From: Arachidicoccus terrestris
GTDB taxonomy: Bacteria > Bacteroidota > Bacteroidia > Chitinophagales > Chitinophagaceae
Length of the DNA stretch: 64,000 nucleotides
Direction: 5' to 3'
Assembly (NCBI RefSeq): GCF_020042345.1
Contig: NZ_CP083387.1
Location: 3,906,001-3,970,000 of the forward strand
This document shows positions 1 to 8,022 of the stretch, piece after piece. The notes below the pieces were generated by a model that was given only the letters and a program-made list of their open reading frames with translations, made no database searches and had not been told where the DNA came from. Made by a program: the position numbers and the translations under genes. Numbering within the stretch: position 1 is the first letter of the stretch; the number at the start of each line of letters is the position of its first letter.

Positions 1-507
1 AATCATACCCAATGGTACGCGCTGTATAAAAGAAGGATTTGTTTGCATAAGCTTGCGATAGCGGTCGGCAGCGGCGACAAAATGCAAGTCGTCGAACTTT
101 TGTTGCAATTGGATCAATCCGAACGATAGCAATTTTCTTGTAAAGGTTTCAATGCTGTGATATTTAAGGCAGAGTGCATTGAGATCGTCATAGTGGAGTG
201 CATAGAGAATACTGTCCTCCAGGAGATCGATTCCCCGCCTGTCTGGTTGGCGTGTAATAAAACTAATGATCGAACAGGCGAATGAGTTTTCATCACTTAT
301 CCAGTCGGTGATCTCTTTGCCATCTTTCAGATAATAAGTTCGGGTTAGCCCTTGATCAAGGAAAAACAGAAAATTGCATGTCGTATCTGGTTTTACCAGT
401 TTATGGCTTTTAGGTAAAGTCAACTTTTTAAGACAGGATGCTAAATCCTGTCTGCTTACTTCAGAAAGTGTGACAAATTGTGAAACGATTGAAAAAAAAC
501 TTTCCAT
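1..507 (-). CDS. Crp/Fnr family transcriptional regulator (C-terminus beyond window)
   Basis: An ATG at 507 opens a frame with no stop down to base 1 (169 codons), so the gene is cut by the window edge. The visible part looks like the cyclic-nucleotide-binding-like beta-roll and the start of the dimerisation helix of Crp/Fnr regulators: FLDQGLTRTYYLKDGKEIT near residue 50, then ADRYRKLMQTNPSFIQRVP near the end, a run typical of Bacteroidota members just before the helix-turn-helix. The helix-turn-helix itself lies outside. No cysteine cluster of an FNR Fe-S type is visible. The ligand is unknown; many of these proteins bind no cAMP. The promoter should lie in 508-929. Confidence 0.8.
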   Translation of the reverse strand, partial: MESFFSIVSQFVTLSEVSRQDLASCLKKLTLPKSHKLVKPDTTCNFLFFLDQGLTRTYYLKDGKEITDWISDENSFACSIISFITRQPDRRGIDLLEDSILYALHYDDLNALCLKYHSIETFTRKLLSFGLIQLQQKFDDLHFVAAADRYRKLMQTNPSFIQRVPLGMI

Positions 508-929
508 CTTTTAAGATAATACTGTTTGACCGCTCAACCAAATTGATCCATTTATTCATGCTTAAAACCAAATATAAATGCAGAAAAATGGGTCAAATTC
601 TTCAGATATTCTTATAAATAATTGATTTTCATTTAAAAACGAAATTGTGTTGAACTTGCCAATAGTTTAGTGAGAAATCTTAATTATTATGTTAAGTAGA
701 AATCGCTGTCGTTATGGAAGGAATTTGAAAGTGACGGGGAATTTTCACCGGCCATTCCATTAATTACACATGGAGGTCTTAATCTCGCATTTCTGGAAAC
801 AATTTCCATAAGATCATAAAATCTATGCTAAAATTAAGGCGCCGATACTACTTGATAAAAAATCCTTTTGCCATTAACAACAGTTAGAACACCGATATGG
901 AATGCAGTCCTACAAAGCTCAATAATTGT
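508..929. other. Intergenic region between Crp/Fnr gene and element
   Basis: About 420 bases with no open frame I can support on either strand. It should hold the promoter of the leftward Crp/Fnr gene and is the chromosomal left flank of the dif-integrated element. I see no RNA gene or clear terminator. Confidence 0.5.
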
Positions 930-955
930 AAAAATTTCCTATAATTTATATTATG
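930..955. repeat. Left attachment repeat (degenerate dif half-site)
   Basis: These 26 bp are identical to 10549-10574. They contain the presumed XerC arm (ATTTCCTATAA, 934-944) and the central hexamer TTTATA (945-950). The XerD side continues as TTATGAAAATT (951-961), which matches the consensus XerD arm in 8 of 11 positions, so this copy probably carries the phage-derived XerD arm. That asymmetry is usual for elements that use host XerCD at dif. Confidence 0.8.
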
Positions 956-1097
956 AAAATTTTTAAAGTGTAGGCTGTACAACACTTTCAGAGGGAGGGG
1001 AAAAAAGCGGTTAAATAGAGTAACCGCAGCAAAGAACTACACCAAAGATAATGCATAAAATTTAACATAGCCAAATAAAAAGCAGAAATATTTTACT

Positions 1098-1138
1098 ACT
1101 GTTCCAAGTAGTTCCAGAAACGGGAATTTTGGAACAGT
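1098..1138. repeat. Inverted repeat, hairpin in putative origin region
   Basis: Perfect 10-bp arms, ACTGTTCCAA and TTGGAACAGT, are separated by 21 bases. It lies in the non-coding end of the element. It may be an origin hairpin or a terminator for the leftward operon; no T-run follows directly on the minus strand, which argues somewhat against a terminator. Confidence 0.5.
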
Positions 1139-1162
1139 GGGAGAGAAGAGAAAGACAAAATT

Positions 1163-1189
1163 TTATATTGAACTTTTCATAGACAAGAA
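1163..1189. repeat. 27-bp repeat, diverged copy
   Basis: This copy matches those at 1288-1314 and 9924-9950 at 24 of 27 positions. On the minus strand it reads TTG, then 16 bases, then TATAA, so it could be a phage promoter, but it could equally be an origin element. Confidence 0.6.
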
Positions 1190-1249
1190 ATAAACAAGAG
1201 AATATGAGGTAAAAGAAAGCAGAAAACAAAAACGCCACCGCTCCAAGAT

Positions 1250-1270
1250 TCCCATTATTGGGACTGTTTG
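1250..1270. repeat. 21-bp hairpin repeat, copy 1
   Basis: The sequence matches 8854-8874 at 20 of 21 positions and includes the short palindrome TCCCATTATTGGGA. It lies just left of a 27-bp repeat copy. Both copies are non-coding, so conservation must be at the DNA or RNA level. Confidence 0.6.
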
Positions 1271-1287
1271 TAACGATGGCAATAACT

Positions 1288-1314
1288 TTATACTGAACTT
1301 TTCATAGGCAAGTA
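1288..1314. repeat. 27-bp repeat, copy directly after the nuclease gene
   Basis: Identical over 27 bases to 9924-9950. It starts directly after the stop codon of the nuclease gene in the direction of transcription, just as the other identical copy follows a stop codon at 9951. On the minus strand TTG and TATAA are 16 bases apart, which resembles a promoter. In the circular phage it would point at the gene that starts at 10387. Confidence 0.65.
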
Positions 1315-1809
1315 TTAAAAGCCGCTCCAAAGATGATTAGAATATATAAAATCTACATCCAAAGAAAAGCGTTTTGCAAAGTCAGAACCACAGACGAAAC
1401 GGGAATACTTTATTTTCAAAATAGGAATTACAAAAACATCAACAGGTTGATTAGGTTTACCACCGACACCCAAAACAAAAAAGAAAGGGACAGAAGCAGC
1501 AACCTTTTTATAATGCTCAAACTTTTCAGGTGTACACAAATCAACCGTACCGGATTCAGAACGGTACTTACATTCTACTGCAAACTCACGCTTTAGCCAT
1601 TTATCAAACATAAGAAAATCATAGTCACGATCACCAACAGCATACCTAACCGAATTTTGCACACTGTCCGAAGTTCTCTTAAGCAAGTCAAAATATCTTT
1701 TATCAAAACCCTGTATAACCCAATCTTCAAACTTATCACCATCTCTAAAAGATTTTGGCCTATTGGCATAATTCAAACCTGCATTTACAAAATCGGCAAT
1801 CTTACTCAT
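1315..1809 (-). CDS. PD-(D/E)XK-like nuclease of the provirus
   Basis: The protein has 164 residues if started at the ATG at 1809. An upstream in-frame start would add a short hydrophobic stretch that does not look real. Motifs fit a PD-(D/E)XK nuclease core: an acidic first helix (GDKFEDW, E28), an Asp before a hydrophobic strand (DYDFLMF, D62/D64), and ECK (E79, K81) in the next strand. A hydrophobic strand (FFFVLGVGG) follows. It is the last gene of the leftward operon, 54 bases after rep. A role in processing replication intermediates or in attacking competing DNA is possible. Nuclease assignment is from motifs only; the substrate is unknown. Confidence 0.55.
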   Translation of the reverse strand: MSKIADFVNAGLNYANRPKSFRDGDKFEDWVIQGFDKRYFDLLKRTSDSVQNSVRYAVGDRDYDFLMFDKWLKREFAVECKYRSESGTVDLCTPEKFEHYKKVAASVPFFFVLGVGGKPNQPVDVFVIPILKIKYSRFVCGSDFAKRFSLDVDFIYSNHLWSGF

Positions 1810-1863
1810 AACTAAAAGTTTTAGAACATAAATATATAAAAAAAGGGACACATATAGCGTCCC

Positions 1864-3222
1864 TTAATGGTATTTCAGAAAATAAATTTTGTACTCGACG
1901 TAATCAAGAGCAGGAGAGGGGATATTAAGGGCAGCGGAGCGGGTAGAAAGCCCGATCTTTTTAAGATCATCCAAAAGCCTGTAATAACTCGTTTTGGGCA
2001 AATACTGCTTAAATTCAGCAATATCAAAGCCAGACTGAACCAATAGCGCAGTAGACAACAACCGGAAGTTTTGAACCTGTTTTTGAGGGTCAGCCCTAAG
2101 CTTATTTTTTAACTCAACATCACCATTATAGTTATTAATCCTACTGACAATAGCGTTAATATCCAAATCGTTCTTTATCTGATATTCCCGCACACGCTCC
2201 CAGAACTCCAAATACAAAATATTAAAGATGGAAAAATTAAAACTCAAAACGGGCTCAGTCAACATAACCGTATCACAATAATCCGGATTATCCCAAGAAG
2301 AATGCAAAAAGAACTTTTTACTATAACCTATAAAAGTCTCAACATTATTTTGCTTTGTCAGTTTTGTAAACCTACGTAACCGGATTGCATATGAATCAGA
2401 CGCAAAATTAACATTGGCCGCATGTTTTTTACCAGAGTAAAAATAACGCTCGAATAGATAATTTATTTGAGAATTACGGAACGTCATTTCATAACGCAGA
2501 ATACAATCAGCTTGTCTTTGAAAATATTCAAGGTCTAAATTTCTTTTATTCTTTTCCTTTACAATAGCCCTCTTATCATGCTTTTCAAATTCTGTTCCTT
2601 TGTGGTAAATTTTAAATGAATAACGGCGGGTAGTATACATAATAGAAGTACCATAAGTACGACACCTATTTTTGTCACTCTTAGCTTTCGTCTGATGCAG
2701 CTTTTTTTGATAATCCAAGTACAACAAAGCATCTTCCTTACTATTAAAAAACTGGTTATAACAAAGGTCAATCCTTGAAATCTCAATATCTGAAAAATCA
2801 GGACGTTGCAAAGAAAAATTTTGATCAAAGAAATCAACCAAAAATTTAAGTAACAAAGAATAAGTTACCCTTGAGCTCTGCTCCGCAAGCGAGATGAATT
2901 GCTGTACATTTTGCCCGTAAAGATATTTCGGTACAGAAAAATTAAACTCCGCAAAATCTTCGGTAGAATTAACCCTAAAAGACACACTATAATGATAAGA
3001 ATTATTAGGAAGCACAGAACGATAACTAACAGGGAGGACACGATTAGTGTCATGAAAAACATAACTATGAAGGAAGGAATTTTTAAGAATCTCGCCAGTA
3101 TCTTCATCGGCCACAGCTTCCAAAACCGTATTTTTTTTGCGAGACGGGGCGTATAATTGCTCATATAATTGCGGATATTTTTTTTGAAGGTTATGAATTT
3201 TAAAAATAATGGTATCAATCAT
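1864..3222 (-). CDS. Rolling-circle replication initiation protein (phage gene II/X type)
   Basis: A 452-residue protein. The middle part carries signatures of phage/plasmid gene II/X-type initiators: ISRIDLCYNQFF near residue 150, YSFKIYHKGTEFEKHD near 205, and ILRYEMTFRN near 245. These enzymes nick a supercoiled origin through a catalytic tyrosine and start rolling-circle synthesis of ssDNA. The C-terminal 150 residues are helix-rich and may bind the origin. The start ATG overlaps the end of the preceding small gene by four bases (coupling). Its place near the end of the operon, after the lysin, resembles the FLiP arrangement as I recall it. I did not identify a clear HUH motif, so the exact initiator class is not settled. 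Confidence 0.75.
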   Translation of the reverse strand: MIDTIIFKIHNLQKKYPQLYEQLYAPSRKKNTVLEAVADEDTGEILKNSFLHSYVFHDTNRVLPVSYRSVLPNNSYHYSVSFRVNSTEDFAEFNFSVPKYLYGQNVQQFISLAEQSSRVTYSLLLKFLVDFFDQNFSLQRPDFSDIEISRIDLCYNQFFNSKEDALLYLDYQKKLHQTKAKSDKNRCRTYGTSIMYTTRRYSFKIYHKGTEFEKHDKRAIVKEKNKRNLDLEYFQRQADCILRYEMTFRNSQINYLFERYFYSGKKHAANVNFASDSYAIRLRRFTKLTKQNNVETFIGYSKKFFLHSSWDNPDYCDTVMLTEPVLSFNFSIFNILYLEFWERVREYQIKNDLDINAIVSRINNYNGDVELKNKLRADPQKQVQNFRLLSTALLVQSGFDIAEFKQYLPKTSYYRLLDDLKKIGLSTRSAALNIPSPALDYVEYKIYFLKYH

Positions 3223-3425
3223 TTTTTTAAATATTTATCTGAAATAAACAACTTAATCAAATCAACCTCAAACCCAAAATTTAGCATACGATTATAAATT
3301 TTGTAAGCCTTGTTAGAGGACGTAATAAGAGGGGACAACTCCCAACCTTCACCGTTTGGCTTTTTAGTCGCAACAATATAAACAGCAGATTTCTGACAAT
3401 CTGCCCAAGCTTTCATATTTTCCAT
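3219..3425 (-). CDS. Small provirus protein, unknown
   Basis: A 68-residue protein (or 65 if the second ATG at 3416 is used). It is soluble-looking, with no membrane segment. Its stop overlaps the start of rep by four bases, so the two are probably translated together. The start at 3425 is preceded by the AT-rich leader TTTAAAATTT found before many genes of this element. I recognise no family. Something linked to replication is suggested only by the neighbour. Confidence 0.6.
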   Translation of the reverse strand: MENMKAWADCQKSAVYIVATKKPNGEGWELSPLITSSNKAYKIYNRMLNFGFEVDLIKLFISDKYLKK

Positions 3426-3458
3426 AAATTGAAATTTTAAAAGAAATAAAAAAAGCGG

Positions 3459-3653
3459 TTAGATTAACCGCTTTGAAAAGATAATTTCATTATTCAAGCG
3501 GGAACGTCTATAAAGATAAGCCGCACGAACACCGGAAAACTTCCGTAACAAATCGCGCGCGTTTTTCTCATTATTCACCCGAAAAGTAAACTTATAATTA
3601 GGGTCAGAACCACGAACCGCATAAAACGAGCAATAACACTTGCTATTTGCCAT
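3459..3653 (-). CDS. Small provirus protein, unknown
   Basis: A 64-residue protein from the ATG at 3653; an upstream ATG at 3686 would overlap the lysin gene by 29 bases, so the shorter form is preferred, four bases after the lysin stop. It contains FTFRVNNEKNARDLLRKFSGVRAAYLYRRSR, here quoted in parts: a strand FTFRV, a helix ARDLLRKF and a basic end YRRSRL. That alternation could bind nucleic acid. No family recognised. Confidence 0.55.
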   Translation of the reverse strand: MANSKCYCSFYAVRGSDPNYKFTFRVNNEKNARDLLRKFSGVRAAYLYRRSRLNNEIIFSKRLI

Positions 3654-3657
3654 TTTA

Positions 3658-4140
3658 TCACCGTTTAAATAAAAGGTATCCGCCAACTAACAAAAGAGGA
3701 AATAAGGCGACCGTAGTAAGTCCAGAAGAGTACTTATAAACGGCAAGACCGGCTGCATACTGTACAGCCGTTTCGCCGTAATAGTCATTTTTTTTCAAGG
3801 CTTCGGCATAACCAAGTAAAGTGTTGACATTTTCAAAATCCGATTGCCTACGGCCTAACCAATCGGCAACCTCTTCGGCTGAATTATCTATAGTAGAATA
3901 ATCAGCATAAGGGTTACCCTCGTTAGAAATAATTCCCTGACCTAACTGATAATCGGAAGCACCGTAATATTTATAACCAAAAGCATTATTGTTAGCCTTA
4001 AAAACATGGCTTGTATAGTTGGCACTCTCATAACGGGATTGAGCAACCATAAAAGAAGCTAAACGCTTACTTTGACTGTCAGAAAAATGTCTTTTAAGAC
4101 GAGGTAAAGCAGCATCGTAAATAGTTTTTTCAATAGACAT
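3658..4140 (-). CDS. Glucosaminidase-like peptidoglycan hydrolase with C-terminal membrane anchor
   Basis: A 160-residue protein. Residues 27-60 (ASFMVAQSRYESANYTSHVF then NNNAFGYKYYG) resemble the core of GH73-type glucosaminidases and related flagellar/phage muramidases, where the Glu (here E38) is catalytic and an NN-FG-K run lines the cleft. Residues 138-157 form a membrane segment (TTVALFPLLLVGGYLLF) with a short basic end. A lytic enzyme fixed in a membrane fits a virion-bound lysin used for entry in phages with an internal membrane; FLiP also codes for a lytic enzyme. It could instead serve host lysis. Confidence 0.7.
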   Translation of the reverse strand: MSIEKTIYDAALPRLKRHFSDSQSKRLASFMVAQSRYESANYTSHVFKANNNAFGYKYYGASDYQLGQGIISNEGNPYADYSTIDNSAEEVADWLGRRQSDFENVNTLLGYAEALKKNDYYGETAVQYAAGLAVYKYSSGLTTVALFPLLLVGGYLLFKR

Positions 4141-4201
4141 AAAATTAAAATTTTAAAAATTACTAAAAATTGCCACTGAAATTAATCAGTGGCAAAAAAA
4201 C

Positions 4202-5185
4202 TTAACGGGAAAACTTAAAAGAAAGAGAACCATAAGCAACACCAAAATCAGTAACAACTCCACTACCGGGCAAATAAACCTTACCATCAGCAAAGGTAAT
4301 TGGAACGGACACGATAGGTTTACTAGTATCAACAGCATTAGAAAATTCAGACCACAAAACAATTTGCGTAGTAACACCTGAAGATTTTAGGTAACTAATA
4401 GTCTTATTACCACAAACAATAGTCGCAGAATCAACAGAATCATCAACCACAAAAGAAAAGTGATCAGAACCAAAATAAAAGTCCTTTAAAAGGTCGATAC
4501 GCCCAAAACCATAATCGCCAGGTTTATAGCCTGCATTCATATAGCCAATCCGCAGATCATCAGCAGGGAAAAACAATTGAACAAATTGCGCTTGTTCAGC
4601 AGGTACGCCTAAAGCAGCACGTTCAAAAGAACCCGAACGAAAAACAACACCGTCAAAACGTGTTGTTGTATTATTTGGAATCAAAAAGCCGCAATAATCA
4701 CCTAACCCGAAAACACAAAATTTGCTAAAATCCAAACGAGTAAATAAATCCGTATAGTTAAATACAGCTGGAGTAAAATTATCAATTGAGCCCTCAACAT
4801 ATACCCTAAATCCAATAAAACTAAAAGCAAATTCCTGTCCCATGATTAAAGCAACATTATCAAAAATAACAGGAACCAAGGAACCGACATTAGGGATAAA
4901 ATAAACACCATTACAGATTAACCAAGGTTCAACACAATTAACACGAGGTTTAGCCCAACCATCAACAGGAATACCCCCAGAAGATGCAGGCGAAACAGAA
5001 ACATAACCTACATAAATAAACTTACCACTAAAAACGGAGTTAACCTGATCTTTAAAAAGATAATTATTAAACGAGAAAGAACAACTTTCCACCATTTGCA
5101 CTTGACAGTTAGTATATTTTTTCCTAACTAAAGAATGCACAAAATCAACATCCAAAAACTGTTTTAAACCAAGATCACTTTGCAT
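4202..5185 (-). CDS. Candidate spike / receptor-binding virion protein
   Basis: A 327-residue protein from the ATG at 5185, which has the TTTAAAATTT leader; an upstream alternative start at 5251 would overlap the previous gene. It has no membrane segment or signal peptide and looks beta-rich throughout, with many aromatic residues and glycines (GFGRIDLLKDFYFGSDHFSF; VYLPGSGVVTDFGVAYGSLSF). It is the second largest structural candidate of the element and lies between the membrane proteins and the lysin. A vertex spike or penton is inferred from size, composition and place only. Confidence 0.5.
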   Translation of the reverse strand: MQSDLGLKQFLDVDFVHSLVRKKYTNCQVQMVESCSFSFNNYLFKDQVNSVFSGKFIYVGYVSVSPASSGGIPVDGWAKPRVNCVEPWLICNGVYFIPNVGSLVPVIFDNVALIMGQEFAFSFIGFRVYVEGSIDNFTPAVFNYTDLFTRLDFSKFCVFGLGDYCGFLIPNNTTTRFDGVVFRSGSFERAALGVPAEQAQFVQLFFPADDLRIGYMNAGYKPGDYGFGRIDLLKDFYFGSDHFSFVVDDSVDSATIVCGNKTISYLKSSGVTTQIVLWSEFSNAVDTSKPIVSVPITFADGKVYLPGSGVVTDFGVAYGSLSFKFSR

Positions 5186-5243
5186 AAAAATAAATTTTAA
5201 ATTAAAAATTAAATACAATTTCCACCAGACAAGCAACGAACCA

Positions 5244-5792
5244 TTAACCATAGTATTTTAAAGCAATAGAAAGAACATTTGAAGTCTTTTCTAACATAGG
5301 GTCGGTAAATGATACTTCAACCTGTTCAGGAAGCGTTAAAGGAGTATCAGTAAGCCAACCGGTGACAGGAGAATGACGCTCATTTAAATTACGTGCGCCA
5401 TAAGCGGCAATAATACCGGCAACATCAGCATTAGGCATTGTGTGTATTAAATCATAAACCTTTTGCTGATAAACGGGAGGTGTTTTTCTATGCCAGAAAT
5501 CAGAAGAAAGAAAATCATAACGGGTAACATTAATCCAATTAGCAATAATATTTGCCTGTTCCTGATGATAAGAAGTAATTTTAACTTTTGAAGTTATTTT
5601 ATCATGAACAGCATCAGCATTTTGTTTAGCGACCTCCGCACCCTGATTATTAGTAAGGTGCTTAATCGTATTTCCAAGGCCTTCAAACAAATTAAATATA
5701 CCCAATTTGGATAGCAAGACAGCTACCAGAATGCCAATTAAAATGAAGGGTAGCAAACCGCTACCCTTCATAAACCTTTTTATTTTATACAT
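5244..5792 (-). CDS. Provirus membrane protein, candidate virion component
   Basis: A 182-residue protein if started at the ATG at 5792, three bases after the upstream gene; an earlier start at 5822 would overlap that gene. A basic N-terminus (YKIKRFMKGSG) is followed by one membrane segment (LLPFILIGILVAVLLSKLGIF), then a soluble domain of about 140 residues with NVTRYDFLSSDFW and a C-terminal stretch rich in Pro and Leu. This topology suits a capsid-to-membrane linker. No family recognised. Confidence 0.6.
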   Translation of the reverse strand: MYKIKRFMKGSGLLPFILIGILVAVLLSKLGIFNLFEGLGNTIKHLTNNQGAEVAKQNADAVHDKITSKVKITSYHQEQANIIANWINVTRYDFLSSDFWHRKTPPVYQQKVYDLIHTMPNADVAGIIAAYGARNLNERHSPVTGWLTDTPLTLPEQVEVSFTDPMLEKTSNVLSIALKYYG

Positions 5793-5794
5793 AG

Positions 5795-6250
5795 TTAACG
5801 CATTGACCGCCGTTTTTTCCAACGTCTGAACTCTTCGTACTCCGCATCATCATCATCATCAAGATCATCATAATCATCATCATCATGATCATCGAAATCA
5901 TCAGAATCACGGGAACGGGCAGAACCCTCTCCGTTGATATAACTTTTAATTTTAGGAACTAAGAAAATGAAAAGAACAGCAAAAAAATAACGCATGTACC
6001 ATTGCTCAAGAACACCAACAATACGCATTTTCAAAGGCATCTTTTTTGGCATAATAGGGATATAATCGATCTGATCTGCCCCCTTCTCATTAGCGGCTTT
6101 AATACGCTCGTTTTCTTCAATAATAGCCAATCTTTCATTGGCTATTTTGGAATAGACGTTAACACTCTCTAAATGCAATTCTGCTTTAGTAGCATCATCC
6201 AAAGGCACAAAGCGAGCAATCAACTGCTCTAATAATTGATAAATTTTCAT
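5795..6250 (-). CDS. Provirus membrane protein with Asp-rich tail
   Basis: A 151-residue protein. Residues 1-70 form a helical, possibly coiled region (ERLAIIEENERIKAANEKG), residues about 86-103 a membrane segment (YMRYFFAVLFIFLVPKI). The tail is extremely acidic (about 18 Asp between residues 114 and 138) and ends in a basic patch RRWKKRRSMR. The acidic tract is coded by a near-perfect trinucleotide run at about 5845-5900, a site prone to slippage. The acidic tail could mimic DNA or meet the basic virion proteins coded upstream; this is inference. Confidence 0.6.
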   Translation of the reverse strand: MKIYQLLEQLIARFVPLDDATKAELHLESVNVYSKIANERLAIIEENERIKAANEKGADQIDYIPIMPKKMPLKMRIVGVLEQWYMRYFFAVLFIFLVPKIKSYINGEGSARSRDSDDFDDHDDDDYDDLDDDDDAEYEEFRRWKKRRSMR

Positions 6251-6257
6251 TACAAGA

Positions 6258-6623
6258 TTATTTTTTCTTTAAAACAATAACAGCCAATAAGGCTAAACCA
6301 AGCCATAAAAGCCAGTTAGGCTTTTTGGAAGCGGAAGCAGTAACAACAACATCATCATATTGCGTTTGCGGAGCAGTCCAAGAGGGCAAATCATTCGCAG
6401 CAATGGTACTTGTGTTATCCTGCCTAACATTTGACACCCACGAAGCAGGTGCAGCAGTTGAAGGAATGGAGGGTTTAAGCAAAGCTTCTGCCTGTTTATT
6501 AAGTTCAGTAATTTGATTAAACTGCGCTATTAATTGCTGACCCTTTGCATTACCGGCTTTGCCACCGGAAAACAAACCCGTAACCATTCCAATACCGCCC
6601 TGTAAAATGCTTAGGGGATTCAC
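6258..6623 (-). CDS. Small tail-anchored provirus protein
   Basis: A 121-residue protein that begins with GTG at 6623, two bases after the preceding stop. A Gly-rich N-terminus (GGIGMVTGLFSGGKAG) is followed by a Pro/Ala/Ser/Thr linker and a C-terminal membrane segment (NWLLWLGLALLAVIVL) ending in KKK. Its layout is the same as that of the 136-residue neighbour, so the two may be diverged duplicates or share a role. A virion internal-membrane protein is likely. Confidence 0.6.
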   Translation of the reverse strand: MNPLSILQGGIGMVTGLFSGGKAGNAKGQQLIAQFNQITELNKQAEALLKPSIPSTAAPASWVSNVRQDNTSTIAANDLPSWTAPQTQYDDVVVTASASKKPNWLLWLGLALLAVIVLKKK

Positions 6624-6625
6624 TG

Positions 6626-7036
6626 CTAACGTTTTTTCATTAACAGATACAGAAGCAAACCACCACCAACTAACAAAATCAAATTGTTTTGATTGCCTGT
6701 ATCAACGCCCATATTTAAAGTAGGCAGTTTCACATAATCATTCAAATCAACAAGAGGGTCAGAAGGGGAGCGGGAAGCGGAAGTATTGCGAATAGTCGGC
6801 GTATTCGAAGCGGAGGGAAGGACAGAAGCCGCAGCACTGTTTAAGCCATTCAACAAAGAATTTTGCTTTTTAGTTGCTTCGGCAATCCTGCGTGCGTACT
6901 CTTTATTTGTCATAGTACCACCAACAGGAATCATATTATCACCGTTCCCAAGTAGACCACCCGTAGCGGTATTGGCAACCCCTCTCAAGAGGTTGCCAAA
7001 AAAAGTACCGCCCGGCTTTTTAGAGAAAAGCCCCAT
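6626..7036 (-). CDS. Small tail-anchored provirus protein
   Basis: A 136-residue protein. Its ATG overlaps the stop codon of the capsid candidate (TAATG), which indicates coupled translation. The N-terminus is Gly-rich (GGTFFGNLLRGVANTATGGLL), the middle is Ser/Asn/Pro-rich, and the C-terminus is a membrane segment (NLILLVGGGLLLYLL) with the basic end MKKR. As the first gene after the capsid gene it is a strong candidate for a virion membrane protein. No family recognised. Confidence 0.6.
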   Translation of the reverse strand: MGLFSKKPGGTFFGNLLRGVANTATGGLLGNGDNMIPVGGTMTNKEYARRIAEATKKQNSLLNGLNSAAASVLPSASNTPTIRNTSASRSPSDPLVDLNDYVKLPTLNMGVDTGNQNNLILLVGGGLLLYLLMKKR

Positions 7037-7968
7037 TAGCTCATCTCGTTAATGCGGTCTATTTTCTCTTGACCATGCTTTGCGGAACGCTCCGCAGCAT
7101 CGGTAAGCATTTCAATATTGGTAACATATTTTGTAGATACCAAATAGTTTGAAGAACTGGCCACATTAGCGGAATTAAAAGAAGCATCCACTTTAACCGT
7201 ATCCAACTCATCGCCAGTTTTAAGACCATCAAACAGGAAAAAGGACTGCGGAAGGGCAGGGGTAGAGGTTGAATAATCAAGTCTCTGCTTATCGTCATAT
7301 TGCAGCAATTCAGCAGCTAACAACTGATTAAAAGACATTGAAACATCAAGCCGATCAGAAGAAATATTTAAGTTGGTAACAACTTCACTTGCAAGCGAAG
7401 TTTTATCAAAATTCAGCAGCGCCATACGGACAACATTATCACCTGGGCTAAAGCTTTGCTTGTTGGTATTCTGCTGTACTACTTCGGAAATCGTACTGAA
7501 AATACCGACCTCATAACCAATAGACGGGTTACTTTGGAACTCTACATAAGAAAGGGCGGTATCTACATTGGCAGAAAATAAACCAGTCAAAGCCGGAGTA
7601 ACTTCTACAATCAATTCATCACCATCAGAGACACGAATATGACCCCCAAAATTCAGGGTAACAGGGAACAAACGCACCTCTTTAACAGCAGCCGCAGCGG
7701 CAGCCTTAACGATACCCTTATTAAACTCCGCATAGCCTTTTTTCAAGCTATTATAAGTACCCAAAAGCAACAGGTTATCTTGCATAATAATATGCTGCTG
7801 ACCAGAACGCTTTAAAACTACTTTAATAGAGACATTTTGCTTTTTAACATCAGCGTCAACAAACGCAGTATTAACAGCAGCAGCAACAACGTACAAATTT
7901 ACATTGACACTGTTATAAGTTCCAGACCTTACAATATCCTGTCTGGATTCGCCAACTTTTACAATCAT
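7036..7968 (-). CDS. Candidate double-jelly-roll major capsid protein
   Basis: A 310-residue protein without signal peptide or membrane segment. It shows alternating beta strands and turns in two halves, for example NSVNVNLYVVAAAV, VSIKVVLKRSG and GDELIVEVTPAL in the first, and NVVRMALLNFD and LDVSMSFNQLL in the second. Length and composition fit the capsid proteins of FLiP and the corticovirus PM2 (roughly 270-320 residues, two beta-barrels). A run of eight alanines with one break lies near residue 90. It is preceded by an AT-rich leader and two genes for basic membrane proteins, and coupled to a membrane protein gene downstream. Fold assignment is inference from size and context; structure prediction would settle it. 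Confidence 0.62.
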   Translation of the reverse strand: MIVKVGESRQDIVRSGTYNSVNVNLYVVAAAVNTAFVDADVKKQNVSIKVVLKRSGQQHIIMQDNLLLLGTYNSLKKGYAEFNKGIVKAAAAAAVKEVRLFPVTLNFGGHIRVSDGDELIVEVTPALTGLFSANVDTALSYVEFQSNPSIGYEVGIFSTISEVVQQNTNKQSFSPGDNVVRMALLNFDKTSLASEVVTNLNISSDRLDVSMSFNQLLAAELLQYDDKQRLDYSTSTPALPQSFFLFDGLKTGDELDTVKVDASFNSANVASSSNYLVSTKYVTNIEMLTDAAERSAKHGQEKIDRINEMS

Positions 7969-8022
7969 TGGATTTTGAATTATTAAATTAAATACTAAAT
8001 TTTTTAAAGCTTAAGAAGAAAA

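Larger units (their letters stand above)
956..1314. other. Non-coding left end of element, candidate replication origin / promoter region
   Basis: No gene is supported here. The stretch is rich in structure: a 10-bp inverted repeat (ACTGTTCCAA at 1098-1107 with TTGGAACAGT at 1129-1138), two copies of a 27-bp repeat, and one copy of a 21-bp hairpin repeat. In the circular form it would join the stretch 10388-10549 and make the large intergenic region upstream of the first gene. This is where one would look for the nick site of the rolling-circle initiator. Function is inference. Confidence 0.5.

Noticed and set aside
5830-5900. Trinucleotide run as a possible CRISPR or satellite array
   Set aside because: It is a coding repeat for the Asp tail; there are no spacers.
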